From: JASHUC01 sp963849095
GTDB taxonomy: Bacteria; Pseudomonadota; Gammaproteobacteria; Steroidobacterales; Steroidobacteraceae
Reading direction: 5' to 3'
NCBI GenBank assembly: GCA_963849095.1
Contig: CAWKGA010000009.1
Location: 186,001-250,000 of the forward strand
DNA: 64,000 bases
Below are positions 9,030-18,573 of the stretch, in pieces. The translations under genes were made by a program, and so were the position numbers. Below the pieces are notes generated by a model, which was not told the origin of the DNA, ran no database searches, and worked only from the letters and a program-made list of their open reading frames with translations. Positions within the stretch are counted from its first letter, which is position 1; each line of letters begins with the position of its first letter.

Positions 9030-9890
9030 TCAGCTCGACGCGAGCGTCGGCCCCGACTTCCCGACCGGGGTCCCGATGCCATGGTCCTGCAGGACCTTCG
9101 CGAGCTGCGCCGGGAGGCTCGGGGCGGATTGCGCATCCTGCTGCGCGGTCGGCCGCCACTCAGCGGGTGCCGGCCGCAACGACAGCGAGAGCTGCACGGC
9201 GCTCGCCTCCGAGGTCACGACGAAGCAACCCGAGCTCTCGGCGCCGAGCGCGCGCGCGAAATCGATCGCCACGACGCGCGCACGGATGAGATCCGCTCGC
9301 GCCACCCAAAAGTTGACGAGCGGCACGACATCCCGCGCGAACGCATTGAGATTCACCGCGATCTGGGTGATGACGAGGCTGTTCGGCACGATGACCCGCC
9401 GGCCGTCCTGGGTGGCGAGAATGGTGTAGCCGAGCGACAGCGTCTGCACGGTGCCGATCTCGGTTCCGGTGGGTGCGCTGATCTGCAGCAGATCGCCGAC
9501 CCGGAACGGACGATAGATCAGGATCGAGATCCCGGCGACGAGATTGCCGAGCGTGCTCTGGGCGGCGAGGCCGAGCACGATCGAGGCTACGCTCGCGCCG
9601 GTGAGCATCGCCGTCCCGAGCGCGCGCAGCGGCGGGATCAGATGCGCGTAGAGCGTGAGCACGAACACCCAGATCATGAGCACGCCGAGCTGCCGCAGGA
9701 AGTTCGCGGCGGTGCGGTCCACGTGCTCGACCGACGCGTGGCTGATCCAGGTTCGAATGGCGATGCGCAGCGCCCGCGACAGGATCGCGGCGAGCGCGCA
9801 GGCCAGCGCGAAGTAGAGGAGCGCCCCGACCAGGGTATCCGGTTGCAACCAGCCGCCGAGATCCCCCTGCGGTAAGACCAGGTGTCTCAT
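9030..9890 (-). CDS. small-conductance mechanosensitive channel (MscS family)
   Basis: This 286-aa membrane protein has two or three N-terminal membrane helices followed by the pore-lining TM3 and the MscS beta domain. The junction VLGLAAQSTLGNLVAGISILIYRPFRVGD is diagnostic for MscS channels. The family opens in response to membrane tension and releases solutes on hypo-osmotic shock. It is the fifth gene in a leftward run of six with gaps of 6-20 bp on either side, which implies one transcript. Confidence 0.92.
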   Translation of the reverse strand: MRHLVLPQGDLGGWLQPDTLVGALLYFALACALAAILSRALRIAIRTWISHASVEHVDRTAANFLRQLGVLMIWVFVLTLYAHLIPPLRALGTAMLTGASVASIVLGLAAQSTLGNLVAGISILIYRPFRVGDLLQISAPTGTEIGTVQTLSLGYTILATQDGRRVIVPNSLVITQIAVNLNAFARDVVPLVNFWVARADLIRARVVAIDFARALGAESSGCFVVTSEASAVQLSLSLRPAPAEWRPTAQQDAQSAPSLPAQLAKVLQDHGIGTPVGKSGPTLASS

Positions 9891-9906
9891 CGGCTCGCGA
9901 CCTCGT

Positions 9907-10293
9907 TCAGCGGCCGCGGAGCGCGCCGGCGGCGAAGAGGACCCACGCGGTGATCAGCAAGACGCCGCCGACCGGCGTCACCACACCGATGCCGCGCGGC
10001 GCCCCGAACGTGAGCGCATAGAGGCTTCCCGAGAACAGCACGATTCCCGCGACGATGAGCACCGCCGCCCAGCGCACCAGCGGCGAATCGACGGCGCGCG
10101 CCGCGAGCCCGACTGCGAGCAGTCCAAGCGCGTGATAGAAGTGGTAGCGCACCGCCGTGTCGAAGACGCGGAGCCGGTCCGGCGGCAGGCGATCGGGCAG
10201 TGCATGCGCCCCGAGCGCACCGAGGACGGTCGCCGCCGCGAGGAGCAGGCCAGCCGCGGCGAGGATCCAGCGCGAGGACTGCGTGGAGAGCAC
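9907..10293 (-). CDS. DUF423 family membrane protein
   Basis: This 128-aa protein has four predicted membrane helices. The motif LGALGAHALPDRLPPDRLRVFDTAVRYHFYHALGLL is the DUF423 signature seen in YgdD-type inner-membrane proteins. The molecular function of the family is not established. It is 13 bp or so upstream of the mechanosensitive-channel gene and about 20 bp downstream of the slipin gene, all on the same strand. Confidence 0.9.
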   Translation of the reverse strand: MLSTQSSRWILAAAGLLLAAATVLGALGAHALPDRLPPDRLRVFDTAVRYHFYHALGLLAVGLAARAVDSPLVRWAAVLIVAGIVLFSGSLYALTFGAPRGIGVVTPVGGVLLITAWVLFAAGALRGR

Positions 10294-10312
10294 TCTCCGG
10301 GGCTCCCGCCCG

Positions 10313-11068
10313 CTACGACGTCTTCCCGGCTCGCTCGAGGAGCGGTGCGATGAGGTCGAGCGGCAGCGGGAAGGCGATGATGGTGCTCTTGTCGCTCGCG
10401 ATATCCGCGAGCGTCTGCAGGTAGCGCAGCTGGATGGCTCTGGGGTCCTTCGACAGCGAGAGTGCGGCCGTCACCAGCGTCTCCGCCGCTTGCTTCTCGC
10501 CCTCGGCATTGATGACTTTCGCGCGGCGGGAGCGCTCGGCCTCGGCCTGCCGCGCCATGGCGCGGATCATCGTCTCGTCGAGATCCACGTCCTTGATCTC
10601 GACGTTCGCCACCTTGATGCCCCATGCATCGGTGTTCTGGTCGAGAATCACCTGGATGTCGGCATTCAACTTGTCGCGATGGGCCAGCATCTCGTCCGTC
10701 TCGTGCTGTCCCAGGATCGAGCGCAGCGTCGTCTGCGCGAGCTGGCTCGTCGCCTCGTAGGGATTCGCGACCTGGATGATCGCCTTCGCCGGATCGACGA
10801 TGCGGAAATAGACGACTGCGCTCACCTTGACCGACACGTTGTCGCGCAGGATCACGTCCTGCTTCGGCACCTGCAGCACGATGACGCGCAGGTCGACCTT
10901 CGTCATCTGCTGCACGATGGGCCAGACGAAGATGATGCCCGGGCCCTTGATCCCGCCGAACCGCCCGAGGTTGAACATCACACCGCGCTCGTACTCCTTC
11001 AGCACGCGGAGGGACGTGACGATGAGGGCCGCGATGATGACGACGACGACAATGGTGAAGGCTGGCAT
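10313..11068 (-). CDS. slipin (SPFH/stomatin-like membrane protein)
   Basis: The protein is 251 aa when started at MPAFTIVVVV. One N-terminal membrane helix is followed by the SPFH/Band-7 domain (ERGVMFNLGRF, GIIFVWPIVQQM, the VRNVSVKVSAVVYFRI-type strand) and a charged helical tail (AEAERSRRAKVINAEGEKQAA). Slipins oligomerise in membrane microdomains, and the paired NfeD protease cleaves their C-terminus in characterised cases. The nfeD-like gene is immediately upstream with a 16-bp gap, the classic conserved pair. Confidence 0.93.
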   Translation of the reverse strand: MPAFTIVVVVIIAALIVTSLRVLKEYERGVMFNLGRFGGIKGPGIIFVWPIVQQMTKVDLRVIVLQVPKQDVILRDNVSVKVSAVVYFRIVDPAKAIIQVANPYEATSQLAQTTLRSILGQHETDEMLAHRDKLNADIQVILDQNTDAWGIKVANVEIKDVDLDETMIRAMARQAEAERSRRAKVINAEGEKQAAETLVTAALSLSKDPRAIQLRYLQTLADIASDKSTIIAFPLPLDLIAPLLERAGKTS

Positions 11069-11084
11069 CGATATCTCCCAGGAT

Positions 11085-12401
11085 TCAGACCGGCTCGACC
11101 CACAGCTGGAGCCCTTCCATGCGCACAATGCGCACCCTCTGGCCCGTGCGCACGGGCTGAGTGGTGCGCGCGTTCCACAGCTCGCCGCCGAGCCGTACAC
11201 GGCCCTGCTCGGCGAAATCCTCGAATGCCTCGGCGGTCGCGCCGATCATCGCCTCGCGGCCCGTCACCACCGGGCGGCGCATCGACCTCGTGGCGAGGTA
11301 GACGAGCCCGAGCAGGATCAGGGCCCCCGCGGTCGCGACTCCGGCGATGATCGGCATGGCGATATTGAGTCCCTGGGCGTCCCTATCGAACAAGATGATC
11401 GATCCTACGACAAACGCAACGAGCCCGCCGACCCCGAGAGACCCATAGGTCGGAAAAAAGAACTCGCCGATGATCATCCCGACGCCGAGGGCGATGAGTG
11501 CGAGGCCCGCGTAGTTCACGGACAGAATCTGAAAGGCGAACAGCGCGACGAGCAGCGAAATGATCCCGACGACGCCCGGCAGCACCGCGCCCGGATGGTA
11601 CCCCTCGAGCAGCAGGCCGTAGATCCCGATCAGCAGCAGGCCGTACGCGATGGTCGGATCGGTGATGACGGCCAGCAACCGCGTGCGCCAGTCGGGCTGG
11701 ACGTGCTCGGTGGCGATCCCCCGCGTGGCGAGCACGACGGTCTCCGAACCCACCTTGATCGCCCGGCCATCGAGCTTGTCGAGCAGGTCGGGCACGCTGG
11801 TCGCGATGAGGTCGATCACGTGGCTCTGGAGCGCTGCGCTCGCAGGCAGGCTTGCGGCCCCGCGCACCGCTTGCTCCGCCCACTCTGCATTGCGACCGCG
11901 CAGCTCGGCGAGCCCGTGGATGTACGCCACCGCGTCGTTGATCTGCTTGCGCTCCTCCGTCGTCGGCGCGGACCCGCCGCCGATCTGGACGGGAGTCGCC
12001 GCTCCAAGGTTGGTGGCGGGGGCCATGGCGGCGACCTCGCACGCATACAGGATGTATGTCCCGGCGCTCGCGGCGCGCGCGCCGGACGGCGCGACGTAGG
12101 CAACGACCGGTATCGGGGACGCCAGGATGGCGCGAATGATGTCGCGCATCGAGGTGTCGAGTCCGCCCGGCGTATCCATCTCGAGGATCACCAGCCGATC
12201 GCCCCGGGCCTGGGCGTCGGCAAGCCCACGGACCACGTAATGGCTGGTCGCCGGACCGATCGCTCCGGTCAAGTGCAGCACGGCGGCCACGGCGCGGCTC
12301 GGGCTACCGGCCTGCGCCGCCGCCCACGTCCCGCGTTGCGCTGCCGAGACGGTCAGCGCCACGAGGCCGAATACGGCAATCCGAATCCACCGGCTATGCA
12401 C
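11085..12401 (-). CDS. NfeD-type membrane serine protease
   Basis: The protein is about 438 aa when started at a GTG (12399-12401), just before a signal peptide. No ATG precedes the conserved region, and the longer upstream frame overlaps ygiQ with low-complexity sequence. The ClpP-class domain (LVILEMDTPGGLDTSMRDI, GARAASAGTYILYA with the candidate nucleophile Ser in SAG) is followed by several membrane helices. A C-terminal OB-fold NfeD domain (GRVRLGGELWNARTT...GQRVRIVRMEGLQLWVEPV region) closes the protein. It degrades the slipin C-terminus in studied systems. It sits directly upstream of slipin. Confidence 0.92.
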   Translation of the reverse strand: MHSRWIRIAVFGLVALTVSAAQRGTWAAAQAGSPSRAVAAVLHLTGAIGPATSHYVVRGLADAQARGDRLVILEMDTPGGLDTSMRDIIRAILASPIPVVAYVAPSGARAASAGTYILYACEVAAMAPATNLGAATPVQIGGGSAPTTEERKQINDAVAYIHGLAELRGRNAEWAEQAVRGAASLPASAALQSHVIDLIATSVPDLLDKLDGRAIKVGSETVVLATRGIATEHVQPDWRTRLLAVITDPTIAYGLLLIGIYGLLLEGYHPGAVLPGVVGIISLLVALFAFQILSVNYAGLALIALGVGMIIGEFFFPTYGSLGVGGLVAFVVGSIILFDRDAQGLNIAMPIIAGVATAGALILLGLVYLATRSMRRPVVTGREAMIGATAEAFEDFAEQGRVRLGGELWNARTTQPVRTGQRVRIVRMEGLQLWVEPV

Positions 12402-12516
12402 GGCGTGCCCCCTGAGCTCAGTCGTCCCATGATAGCGCGCGGCGCAGGCCCCACGCCGCCGCGAGACGGACCTCTCGCCCCCGGGCGGCGCAGATGCCGC
12501 CCCGCCGCGAGCTCGA

Positions 12517-14751
12517 TCAAGTACCACGCGGCCGGCGGCGAGGCGTCCGGGGCGCGCGGGGCGCCGGAGGCAGCCCCGTGTGCTGTGTGCGGAACGGCAG
12601 GGAAGCGCCCGACTGGGAGTCGCCGGGGGGAACGGCAAGCGCCGAGCCGGCGGCGCGGCGGCGCCCTTCGGGGGCATGACCGGTCTCGGCGGGCTGCCAG
12701 GCGGGCACCAGCTGATGCCCGGCATTGCCGATGAGATCCGCGCGCCCCATGCGGCGCAGCGCCTCGCGCAGCAGCGTCCAGTTGTGGGGATCGTGGTAGC
12801 GCAGGAAGGCCTTGTGAAGCCGGCGGACCTTGAGCCCCTTCGGAACGTGCACGCTCTCGCTCGTCCGAGCGATGCGCTTCAGAGGATTGCGGCCGCTGTG
12901 GTACATCGCCGTGGCGGTCGCCATGGGCGACGGCAGGAAAGCCTGGACCTGGTCCGCGCGATAGCCGTTCTTCTTGAGCCACAGCGCGAGTTCCAGCATG
13001 TCCTCATCCGTCGTGCCGGGGTGCGCCGCGATGAAGTAGGGAATGAGGTACTGCTCCTTGCCGGCCTCCCGGGAATAGCGGTCGAAGAGCTCCTTGAAGC
13101 GGCGGTAGGCCCCGAGGCCGGGCTTCATCATCTTCGACAGCGGACCTTCGGAGATCGCCTCCGGCGCGATCTTCAGGTAGCCCCCGACATGGTGCTGCGC
13201 GAGCTCCTTCACGTATTCCGGTGATTCGGCGGCGAGGTCGTAGCGCACGCCGGATGCGATCAGCACCTTCTTGACGCCCGGAACGGCGCGCGCACGCCGG
13301 TACAGGCTGACGAGCGGCGCATGGTCCGTATCGAGATTGGGACAGATGCCCGGAAACACGCACGAGGGCCGCCGACAGGCGCTCTCGATCTCCCGGCTCT
13401 TGCAAGCAAGGCGATACATGTTCGCCGTCGGTCCGCCGAGATCGGAGATCACGCCCGTGAAGCCGGGCACGGTGTCGCGGACGGTCTCGATCTCGCGAAT
13501 GACCGAGTCCTCCGAGCGGCTTTGAATGATGCGGCCCTCGTGCTCGGTGATCGAGCAGAACGTGCAGCCCCCGAAGCAGCCCCGCTGGATGGCGACGGAG
13601 AAGCGGATCATCTTGTACGCGGGAATGCCCGCATCTCCGTAGAGCGGGTGCGGGCGGCGACTGTAGGTTCTCTCGTAGATCCAGTCCATCTCCCGGGAGG
13701 TGAGCGGAATCGGCGGCGGATTGAGCCACACGTCCACCGTGCCGTGCCGCTGCACGAGCGCGCGTGCGTTCCCCGGATTGGATTCGAGATGCAGGATGCG
13801 CGAGGCGTGCGCGTAGAGCACGGGGTCCGCGGACACCTGCTCGAACGACGGCATGCGGATGACGCTGCGCTCGCGGTCGGCATTCTTCACGCGGCGCACG
13901 AAGCGGACGACGGTCTCCGTCGCCGGCACCTCCGTGCGACCACCCGCTTCTGCCGCCTGGGGCGATTTTTCTGTGTGCGGCTGCGGGCGCTCCGGCTCCA
14001 TGGCATACGGGTCCACGGGCGGATTGAGCGGACCCGGCGTATCGAGGTGCGCCGAGTCGATCTCGATCCAGTCCCCGGGAGTGCGCTTGCGCACGAACGC
14101 CGTGCCGCGGAGGTCGGTGATCTCGCGGATGCGCTCGCCGGCCGCGAGCCGGTGGGCGAGCTCGCAGATCTGCCGCTCGGCGTTCCCGTAGACCAGCAGA
14201 TCGGCCTTCGCGTCGAGCAGGATCGAGCGGCGCACCTTCTCCGACCAGTAGTCGAAGTGCGCGATGCGCCGGAGCGAGGCCTCGATGCCGCCGACCACGA
14301 TCGGCACGTCCTGGTAGGCCTCGCGTATGCGCTGCGAGTACACGATGACCGAGCGATCGGGCCTCTTTCCGCCGACCCCGCCCGGTGTGTAGGCATCGTC
14401 GCTGCGCACGCGGCGGTCGGACGTGTAGCGGTTGACGAGCGAGTCCATGTTTCCGGCGGTGACGCCGAAGAACAGGCCGGGCGGACCGAGCGCCGTGAAA
14501 GCCTCCGCGCTGTGCCAATCGGGCTGCGCGATGATCCCCACCCGGAATCCCTGCGCCTCGAGAACCCGGCCGACGATCGCCATGCCGAAGCTCGGGTGAT
14601 CGACGTACGCATCGCCCGTCACGATGATGATGTCGCACCGGTCCCAGCCGAGCTCATCCATCTCGGCGCGCGACATGGGCAGGAACGGGGCCGTGCCGAA
14701 ACGCTCGGCCCAGTGCTTGCGGTAGCTCGTGATGTCGCGTGCGGCCTGCAT
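12517..14751 (-). CDS. YgiQ family radical SAM protein
   Basis: This protein of about 744 aa has the YgiQ N-terminal domain (starting near FLPMSRAEMDELGWDRCDIIIVTGDAYVDHPSFG), with a cobalamin-binding-like fold. The radical-SAM cluster motif follows as CFGGCTFCSI, then a GxIxGxG-type region and the C-terminal DUF3362-like extension. The substrate of this family is not known. The start MQAARD is the first Met before the homologous block. The last 50 residues are Pro/Arg/Ala-rich and look non-conserved. It heads a leftward six-gene run ending at hrpB, separated from nfeD by about 115 bp. Confidence 0.92.
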   Translation of the reverse strand: MQAARDITSYRKHWAERFGTAPFLPMSRAEMDELGWDRCDIIIVTGDAYVDHPSFGMAIVGRVLEAQGFRVGIIAQPDWHSAEAFTALGPPGLFFGVTAGNMDSLVNRYTSDRRVRSDDAYTPGGVGGKRPDRSVIVYSQRIREAYQDVPIVVGGIEASLRRIAHFDYWSEKVRRSILLDAKADLLVYGNAERQICELAHRLAAGERIREITDLRGTAFVRKRTPGDWIEIDSAHLDTPGPLNPPVDPYAMEPERPQPHTEKSPQAAEAGGRTEVPATETVVRFVRRVKNADRERSVIRMPSFEQVSADPVLYAHASRILHLESNPGNARALVQRHGTVDVWLNPPPIPLTSREMDWIYERTYSRRPHPLYGDAGIPAYKMIRFSVAIQRGCFGGCTFCSITEHEGRIIQSRSEDSVIREIETVRDTVPGFTGVISDLGGPTANMYRLACKSREIESACRRPSCVFPGICPNLDTDHAPLVSLYRRARAVPGVKKVLIASGVRYDLAAESPEYVKELAQHHVGGYLKIAPEAISEGPLSKMMKPGLGAYRRFKELFDRYSREAGKEQYLIPYFIAAHPGTTDEDMLELALWLKKNGYRADQVQAFLPSPMATATAMYHSGRNPLKRIARTSESVHVPKGLKVRRLHKAFLRYHDPHNWTLLREALRRMGRADLIGNAGHQLVPAWQPAETGHAPEGRRRAAGSALAVPPGDSQSGASLPFRTQHTGLPPAPRAPRTPRRRPRGT

Positions 14752-14854
14752 GGGACCGCGCATTACACCAGAACCCGCGCTCGTTGGCGACGACGACGCC
14801 GTCCAGATTGCCTCGGTGAGGTTCGATCGGGGCGGCTCTGGCATCATCTTGCGC

Positions 14855-15373
14855 ATGAAGGTCGCGATCATCGGCAACTCGGGTTCCGGAAAGTCCACAT
14901 TGGCGCAGACGATCGCCCATGAGCGCCGGTGGCCAGTGCTCGATCTGGACACCGTGGCTTGGGAGCCGCAGAAGCTTGCCGTACCCCGCGCCGAAGCGGA
15001 TGCCCAGGCGGACGTGGAGGCTTTCTGCGCGGCACATGGCGACTGGATTGTCGAAGGGTGCTACGCCGAGTTGATCGCCATATCGCTGCGCCATTCACCC
15101 CTGCTCGTCTTCCTGGACACGGGAATGGAACAATGTCTGGAGAATTGTCGTCGGCGCCCGTGGGAAGCTCACAAATTCCAATCCGAGGCTGAGCAGGACG
15201 AGAGGCTCGCGTTCCTGCTCAGCTGGGTTCGCGAGTACTATATCCGCGACGGCTCGCTATCGCTGCGCGCGCACGAAGCGCTGTTTGAGGGTTATCTCGG
15301 ACCGAAGCGTAGACTCACCGCGCCGCTCCTGAGCCTGGCAGATGTGCTCGGGTCGTCTATGGAGCGAGTCTGA
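14855..15373 (+). CDS. small P-loop NTPase/adenylate kinase-like (FlaR-type) protein
   Basis: This 172-aa protein has Walker A GNSGSGKST at the N-terminus, a DLDTVAWEP segment (the DxD motif used by FlaR/AAA_17-type kinases to bind the phosphate acceptor) and an Arg-rich LID-like CRRRPWEAHKF. The family includes topology-modulation-type nucleotide kinases of uncertain substrate. It is divergent from ygiQ with about 100 bp between start codons. It is followed by a decayed glyoxalase gene. Confidence 0.82.
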   Translation: MKVAIIGNSGSGKSTLAQTIAHERRWPVLDLDTVAWEPQKLAVPRAEADAQADVEAFCAAHGDWIVEGCYAELIAISLRHSPLLVFLDTGMEQCLENCRRRPWEAHKFQSEAEQDERLAFLLSWVREYYIRDGSLSLRAHEALFEGYLGPKRRLTAPLLSLADVLGSSMERV

Positions 15374-15531
15374 CCGACCACGAGCAGACATCGGAGTCTG
15401 CATCCAGACTTTTCCCAACCGGTCGTTCTCTGCGTCCTGCTCTCGCACCCCGAGCTCGCAGTCTCTTGAGCGCTGCTGCTTCGGACGAGCTGTGGCATCA
15501 TGCCTGAGCTCTATCGGAACCGGGGACTGAG

Positions 15532-15839
15532 ATGATCGACCACACGGGTTTTGCGGTCTCTGATCTGAGCAAATCCAAGGCCTTCTACGCGGCGGCATTG
15601 CAGCCGCTCGGGATCGAGCTACTCATGGAGGTGACGGCCGAGCAGACGGGCGCCGGGGCGCATGCCGGGTTCGGAGCCGCGCGCAGGTCGATCAGTTCTA
15701 CCATGCGGCCCTGAAGGCAGGGGGTAAGGACAACGGCGAGCCAGGTCTGAGACCTCATTATCATGAGAACTACTACGGCGCGTTCGTTTTCGATCCTGAC
15801 GGCAACAACATTGAAGCCATCTGCCACAACCCAGCGTGA
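15532..15839 (+). pseudogene. decayed VOC/glyoxalase-like gene with internal deletion and frameshift
   Basis: The first frame reads a clean VOC N-terminus (MIDHTGFAVSDLSKSKAFY, then EQTGAGAHAGFG) and then hits a TGA at about 15712. The second frame picks up the VOC C-terminus from about 15682 (AQVDQFYHAALKAGGK, then YYGAFVFDPDGNNIEAICHN) and stops at 15837-15839. About 35 residues normally present between HAGFG and AQVD are missing, so this is an internal deletion plus frame change rather than a single-base error. Intact relatives are metal-dependent lyases/dioxygenases of the glyoxalase superfamily. Confidence 0.85.
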
Positions 15840-16019
15840 GCAAGGCAGGGACGCCATGCTCGAAAGGGGACTGTTGCAGCTCGGCCAGGGTCGATAGCTT
15901 CGGCGCAAGTCGTCCATGAGCCGACCTTGGGCGCCAACGCCGGATTGACTGCCTTTCACACTCGCCCCTATCCTGCGTGCCTCAGAATCGGCGACAGATC
16001 GGACCACCGGGAGAATCGG

Positions 16020-16946
16020 ATGAAGACAGGGCTCATCGCGGCCGCGTGCGGCTTTGCGGTGCTCGCCACGGCGAGCAGCGCGCAGGTTCCCGTCAACATC
16101 GCCGAGAAGGTCCGCGCCGCGGGCCAGGCCATGGACCCCACGATTGGCCAGCTCTACGCGCCGATGTTCCCGAAGGAGGCCTGGGCCGGCGTCAGCATCC
16201 AGCGGGACATCGCCTATGGCTCCGACCGCCTGCAGAAGCTCGACGTGTTCACGCCGAGCGGGGCCAAGGGCAAGAAGCTGCCGGTGCTGCTGTTCGTGCA
16301 CGGCGGCGGCTTCACGCGTGGCGACAAGCACGGTGCCTTCTATCCCGACAACATCACCCTGTGGGCGGCCAAGAACGGCATGGTCGGGGTCAATATCGAC
16401 TACCGCCTCGCGCCGAAGGACCCCTGGCCGGCCGGCGTCAAGGACCTCGCCTCGGCGATCGCCTGGACCCAGGCCAATATCGCGCGCTACGGCGGCGATC
16501 CCAACCGCATCGTGCTGTTCGGCCATTCGGCCGGCGCCAACCACGTCGCCGACTACGCCGCCCATCCCGAGGTGCGGGGCGCGGAGGCGTCCTCGGTCAA
16601 GGGGGTGATCATGCTCTCGCCGGCCTATTCCACCGCCCCGGGTGCCCGCCCGAACCCCTACTATGGCCAGAACGCCGATCTCGGCTCGGCGTCGGGGCAG
16701 ATCACACGCCTGACCGCCAGTCCGTACCCGCTGTTTTACGGCTATGCGGAGTTCGATCCAAAGCCGATGAAGGCCACAGCCACCGCCCTGATCGAGGGCC
16801 TGTGCCAAACCAAGAGCCGCTGTCCCAAATCTGTGGAGCTGAAGGACTCCAACCACTTCTCCGAGGGCATGGCGATCGGCACGCCTGATCAGCAGCTGAC
16901 CGGACCGCTGCTGCAGTGGATCAAGGCGCTGCCGGCGAAGGGCTAG
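16020..16946 (+). CDS. exported alpha/beta hydrolase (carboxylesterase/HSL-like)
   Basis: This 308-aa protein begins with a signal peptide (MKTGLIAAACGFAVLATASSAQ). The oxyanion-hole motif is FVHGGGFTRG, the nucleophile elbow is GHSAG, an acid residue lies near YAEFDP, and His is in KDSNHFSEG. This arrangement is that of the esterase/lipase family with an HGGG motif. It is probably periplasmic. Gene ends are separated from neighbours by 180 and 240 bp, so it is likely monocistronic. The natural ester is unknown. Confidence 0.88.
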   Translation: MKTGLIAAACGFAVLATASSAQVPVNIAEKVRAAGQAMDPTIGQLYAPMFPKEAWAGVSIQRDIAYGSDRLQKLDVFTPSGAKGKKLPVLLFVHGGGFTRGDKHGAFYPDNITLWAAKNGMVGVNIDYRLAPKDPWPAGVKDLASAIAWTQANIARYGGDPNRIVLFGHSAGANHVADYAAHPEVRGAEASSVKGVIMLSPAYSTAPGARPNPYYGQNADLGSASGQITRLTASPYPLFYGYAEFDPKPMKATATALIEGLCQTKSRCPKSVELKDSNHFSEGMAIGTPDQQLTGPLLQWIKALPAKG

Positions 16947-17186
16947 ACTGCGACCGATCTAGGCTCGATGCGCTCGGGTCGCACGCGCGATCGCCGCGAG
17001 CTCTCTGGAATTCGCGATCGCGAAGATCGATTGGATCCGTTCGCCATCGGTCTCGATGAGCATGGCGACCAGGGGTTCACAAGAAGTTCATGGGAGCCAG
17101 AACGACGTAATCGCCCCAGGGCGATGAACGCTGCCGGCACGGACGTGAAGCGGGGCAGCAATCCGACGAATGGGAGAGATCGCGCG

Positions 17187-17735
17187 ATGAAGGCGCCATA
17201 CGCGAAAAAGTGGCAGAAGGAAATAGCTAACCTGAGGAAGATTGCAGTAGGCCGCGACCTGGTCGAGGAGTTGAAATGGGGCAAGCCCTGTTTCACCTAC
17301 CAGAAAAAGAACGTGGCGATCATCATCCCGCTAAAGGACGCGTGCACGCTCTCGTTCTTCAAAGGCGCCTTGTTAAAGGACCCGAAGCACGTTCTCACAA
17401 AGATCGGAGAGCATACGCAGGCGGGCCGCTGGATTAAATTCACCTCTCCCGAAGAAATTTCGGCACTGCGGCCGACCCTGAGGAGCTACATCGACGAAGC
17501 CATTCAGGTCGAGGAGTCGAGAAGGAAGGTTCCCCTAAGGACGGCTTCGGAGTATGTGGTTCCCGAGGAACTGCAAGTTAGGTTGAATGCGGCGCCGGAG
17601 TTGAAGGCGGCGTTCGAAGCCCTAACGCCGGGACGGAGGAAGTCGCACATCTTTCATGTCTCGGGCGCGAAGCAGGCGAAGACGCGGGCAGCGCGGGCGG
17701 AGAAGTGTGATCGCGGTAGGGACGCTTATTACTAA
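17187..17735 (+). pseudogene. YdeI/OmdA-DUF1801-like protein, 3' end cut by a group II intron
   Basis: The frame encodes the YdeI-type domain (KKWQKEIANLRKI, ELKWGKPCFTYQKKNVAIIIPLK, LSFFKGALLKD), then PELKAAFEALTPGRRKSHIFHVS and AKQAKTRAARAEKC. Relatives end about 12 residues after this KC. Here the sequence turns into intron DNA after codon TGT (17706-17708). Joining base 17709 to 21861 restores KCVPMVFNHDDLD, which fits the family tail pattern (KCxxxILNGKGLDD). The start at 17187 has GGGAGAGA nine bases before it; ATG at 17124 is an alternative. Function of the family is unclear. Confidence 0.75.
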
Positions 17736-17767
17736 GCGCCCCCCGCACAAAACCGAGCGGGCCCGAT
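17714..17767 (-). other. group II intron domain V/VI region
   Basis: Immediately after the RT stop codon, the minus strand reads GCCGAGTGCCTAAATC followed by GGGCCCGCTCGG, which pairs as a domain-V-like hairpin (CCGAG/CTCGG). Next comes a GC-rich hairpin GGGCGCTTA-GTAA-TAAGCGTCC as domain VI. The position and order match intron 3' ends of this RT type. The domain V helix looks imperfect, so splicing competence is uncertain. A covariance-model search would settle the class. Confidence 0.55.
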
Positions 17768-18469
17768 TTAGGCACTCGGCTTCCACCTGGGGTGATTGAC
17801 GGAAAAGCGCTCTTCCGGCCAGGGATGAAGGATGCGCGGTTTGGGCAGGAACTCGGCCGCAAGGCGACCGATGCGTTCCCACGTGGTGGAGTCCCGCTGG
17901 CTTCGTCGCCGAAGCGTCCGCCGCCAGAGATCCTGCACGTAGTGTCTGAACACATGCAGACTCTTGAAGTTGGTCGGCACAGCATGGTAGGCGAAATATC
18001 CGCGCACCACTTGCGCCAACCACTGACCTTGCTCCTGGATCGGCTCATGCAGCCGCCGCCTGAGTTCAGCTTTGAGTGCTGTCAGCGTAGCGCGCATCCG
18101 GTCCCGCCGGGACTTTCGCTTGAGCTGAAAGTGTCCGGCGCGGGAACGGCCGCAGATATGCTTGAAGCCCAGGAAGTCGAACGTCTCCGGTTTACTCAAT
18201 CCCCGCCGCGATCGGTTGTCAGCCGCGAAACGGCCGAACTCAATGAGGCGAGTCTTGTCCGGGTGCAGCGTCAACGCGAACTTCTCCAACCGCTTGCGCA
18301 GAGCCGCCAGAAAGCGCTGGGCGTCCCCTTCGTGCTGAAAGCCAACGATGATATCGTCGGCATAGCGCACGTAGATGACGTTGCCACGGGCCTCGCGATG
18401 TCGCCACCGCTCGGCCCACAGGTCAAAGCAGTAGTGCAGGTACACGTTCGCGAGCGTCGGGGAGGCCAC
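17768..18469 (-). pseudogene. ltrA: group II intron reverse transcriptase, C-terminal part (RT5-maturase)
   Basis: This half resumes at ASPTLANVYLHYCFDLW and contains the catalytic YVRYADD (RT5), LHPDKTRLIEFGRFA (RT6), ETFDFLGFKHI (RT7) and the group II intron maturase (GIIM) domain (QWLAQVVRGYFAYHAVPTN). There is no HNH endonuclease domain; the protein ends PWPEERFSVNHPRWKPSA. A GTG at the element junction could start separate translation, but the product would lack RT1-RT4. Removing the 18468-20709 DNA fuses both halves in frame as PQGSVASPTLANVY. Confidence 0.92.
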
Positions 18470-18489
18470 TCCCCTTACGCAAAAGGTAA
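18468..18489 (+). repeat. left terminal inverted repeat/half attachment site
   Basis: This 22-bp repeat is identical to the reverse complement of 20684-20705. Together with the adjacent GGCC it forms one half of the inferred palindromic attachment site of the serine-recombinase element. Confidence 0.9.
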
Positions 18490-18573
18490 TTTCCAGTTTG
18501 AGCGCGTCGTGACGGGCTGGCGGGGTACACCGGTGCTTGATCTTCGTCTTAAGAAGTAATATATTTATGTCCC

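Noticed and set aside
9031..9875. Rightward frames opposite the mechanosensitive-channel gene
   Set aside because: No domain signal; the MscS pore motif on the minus strand decides the strand.
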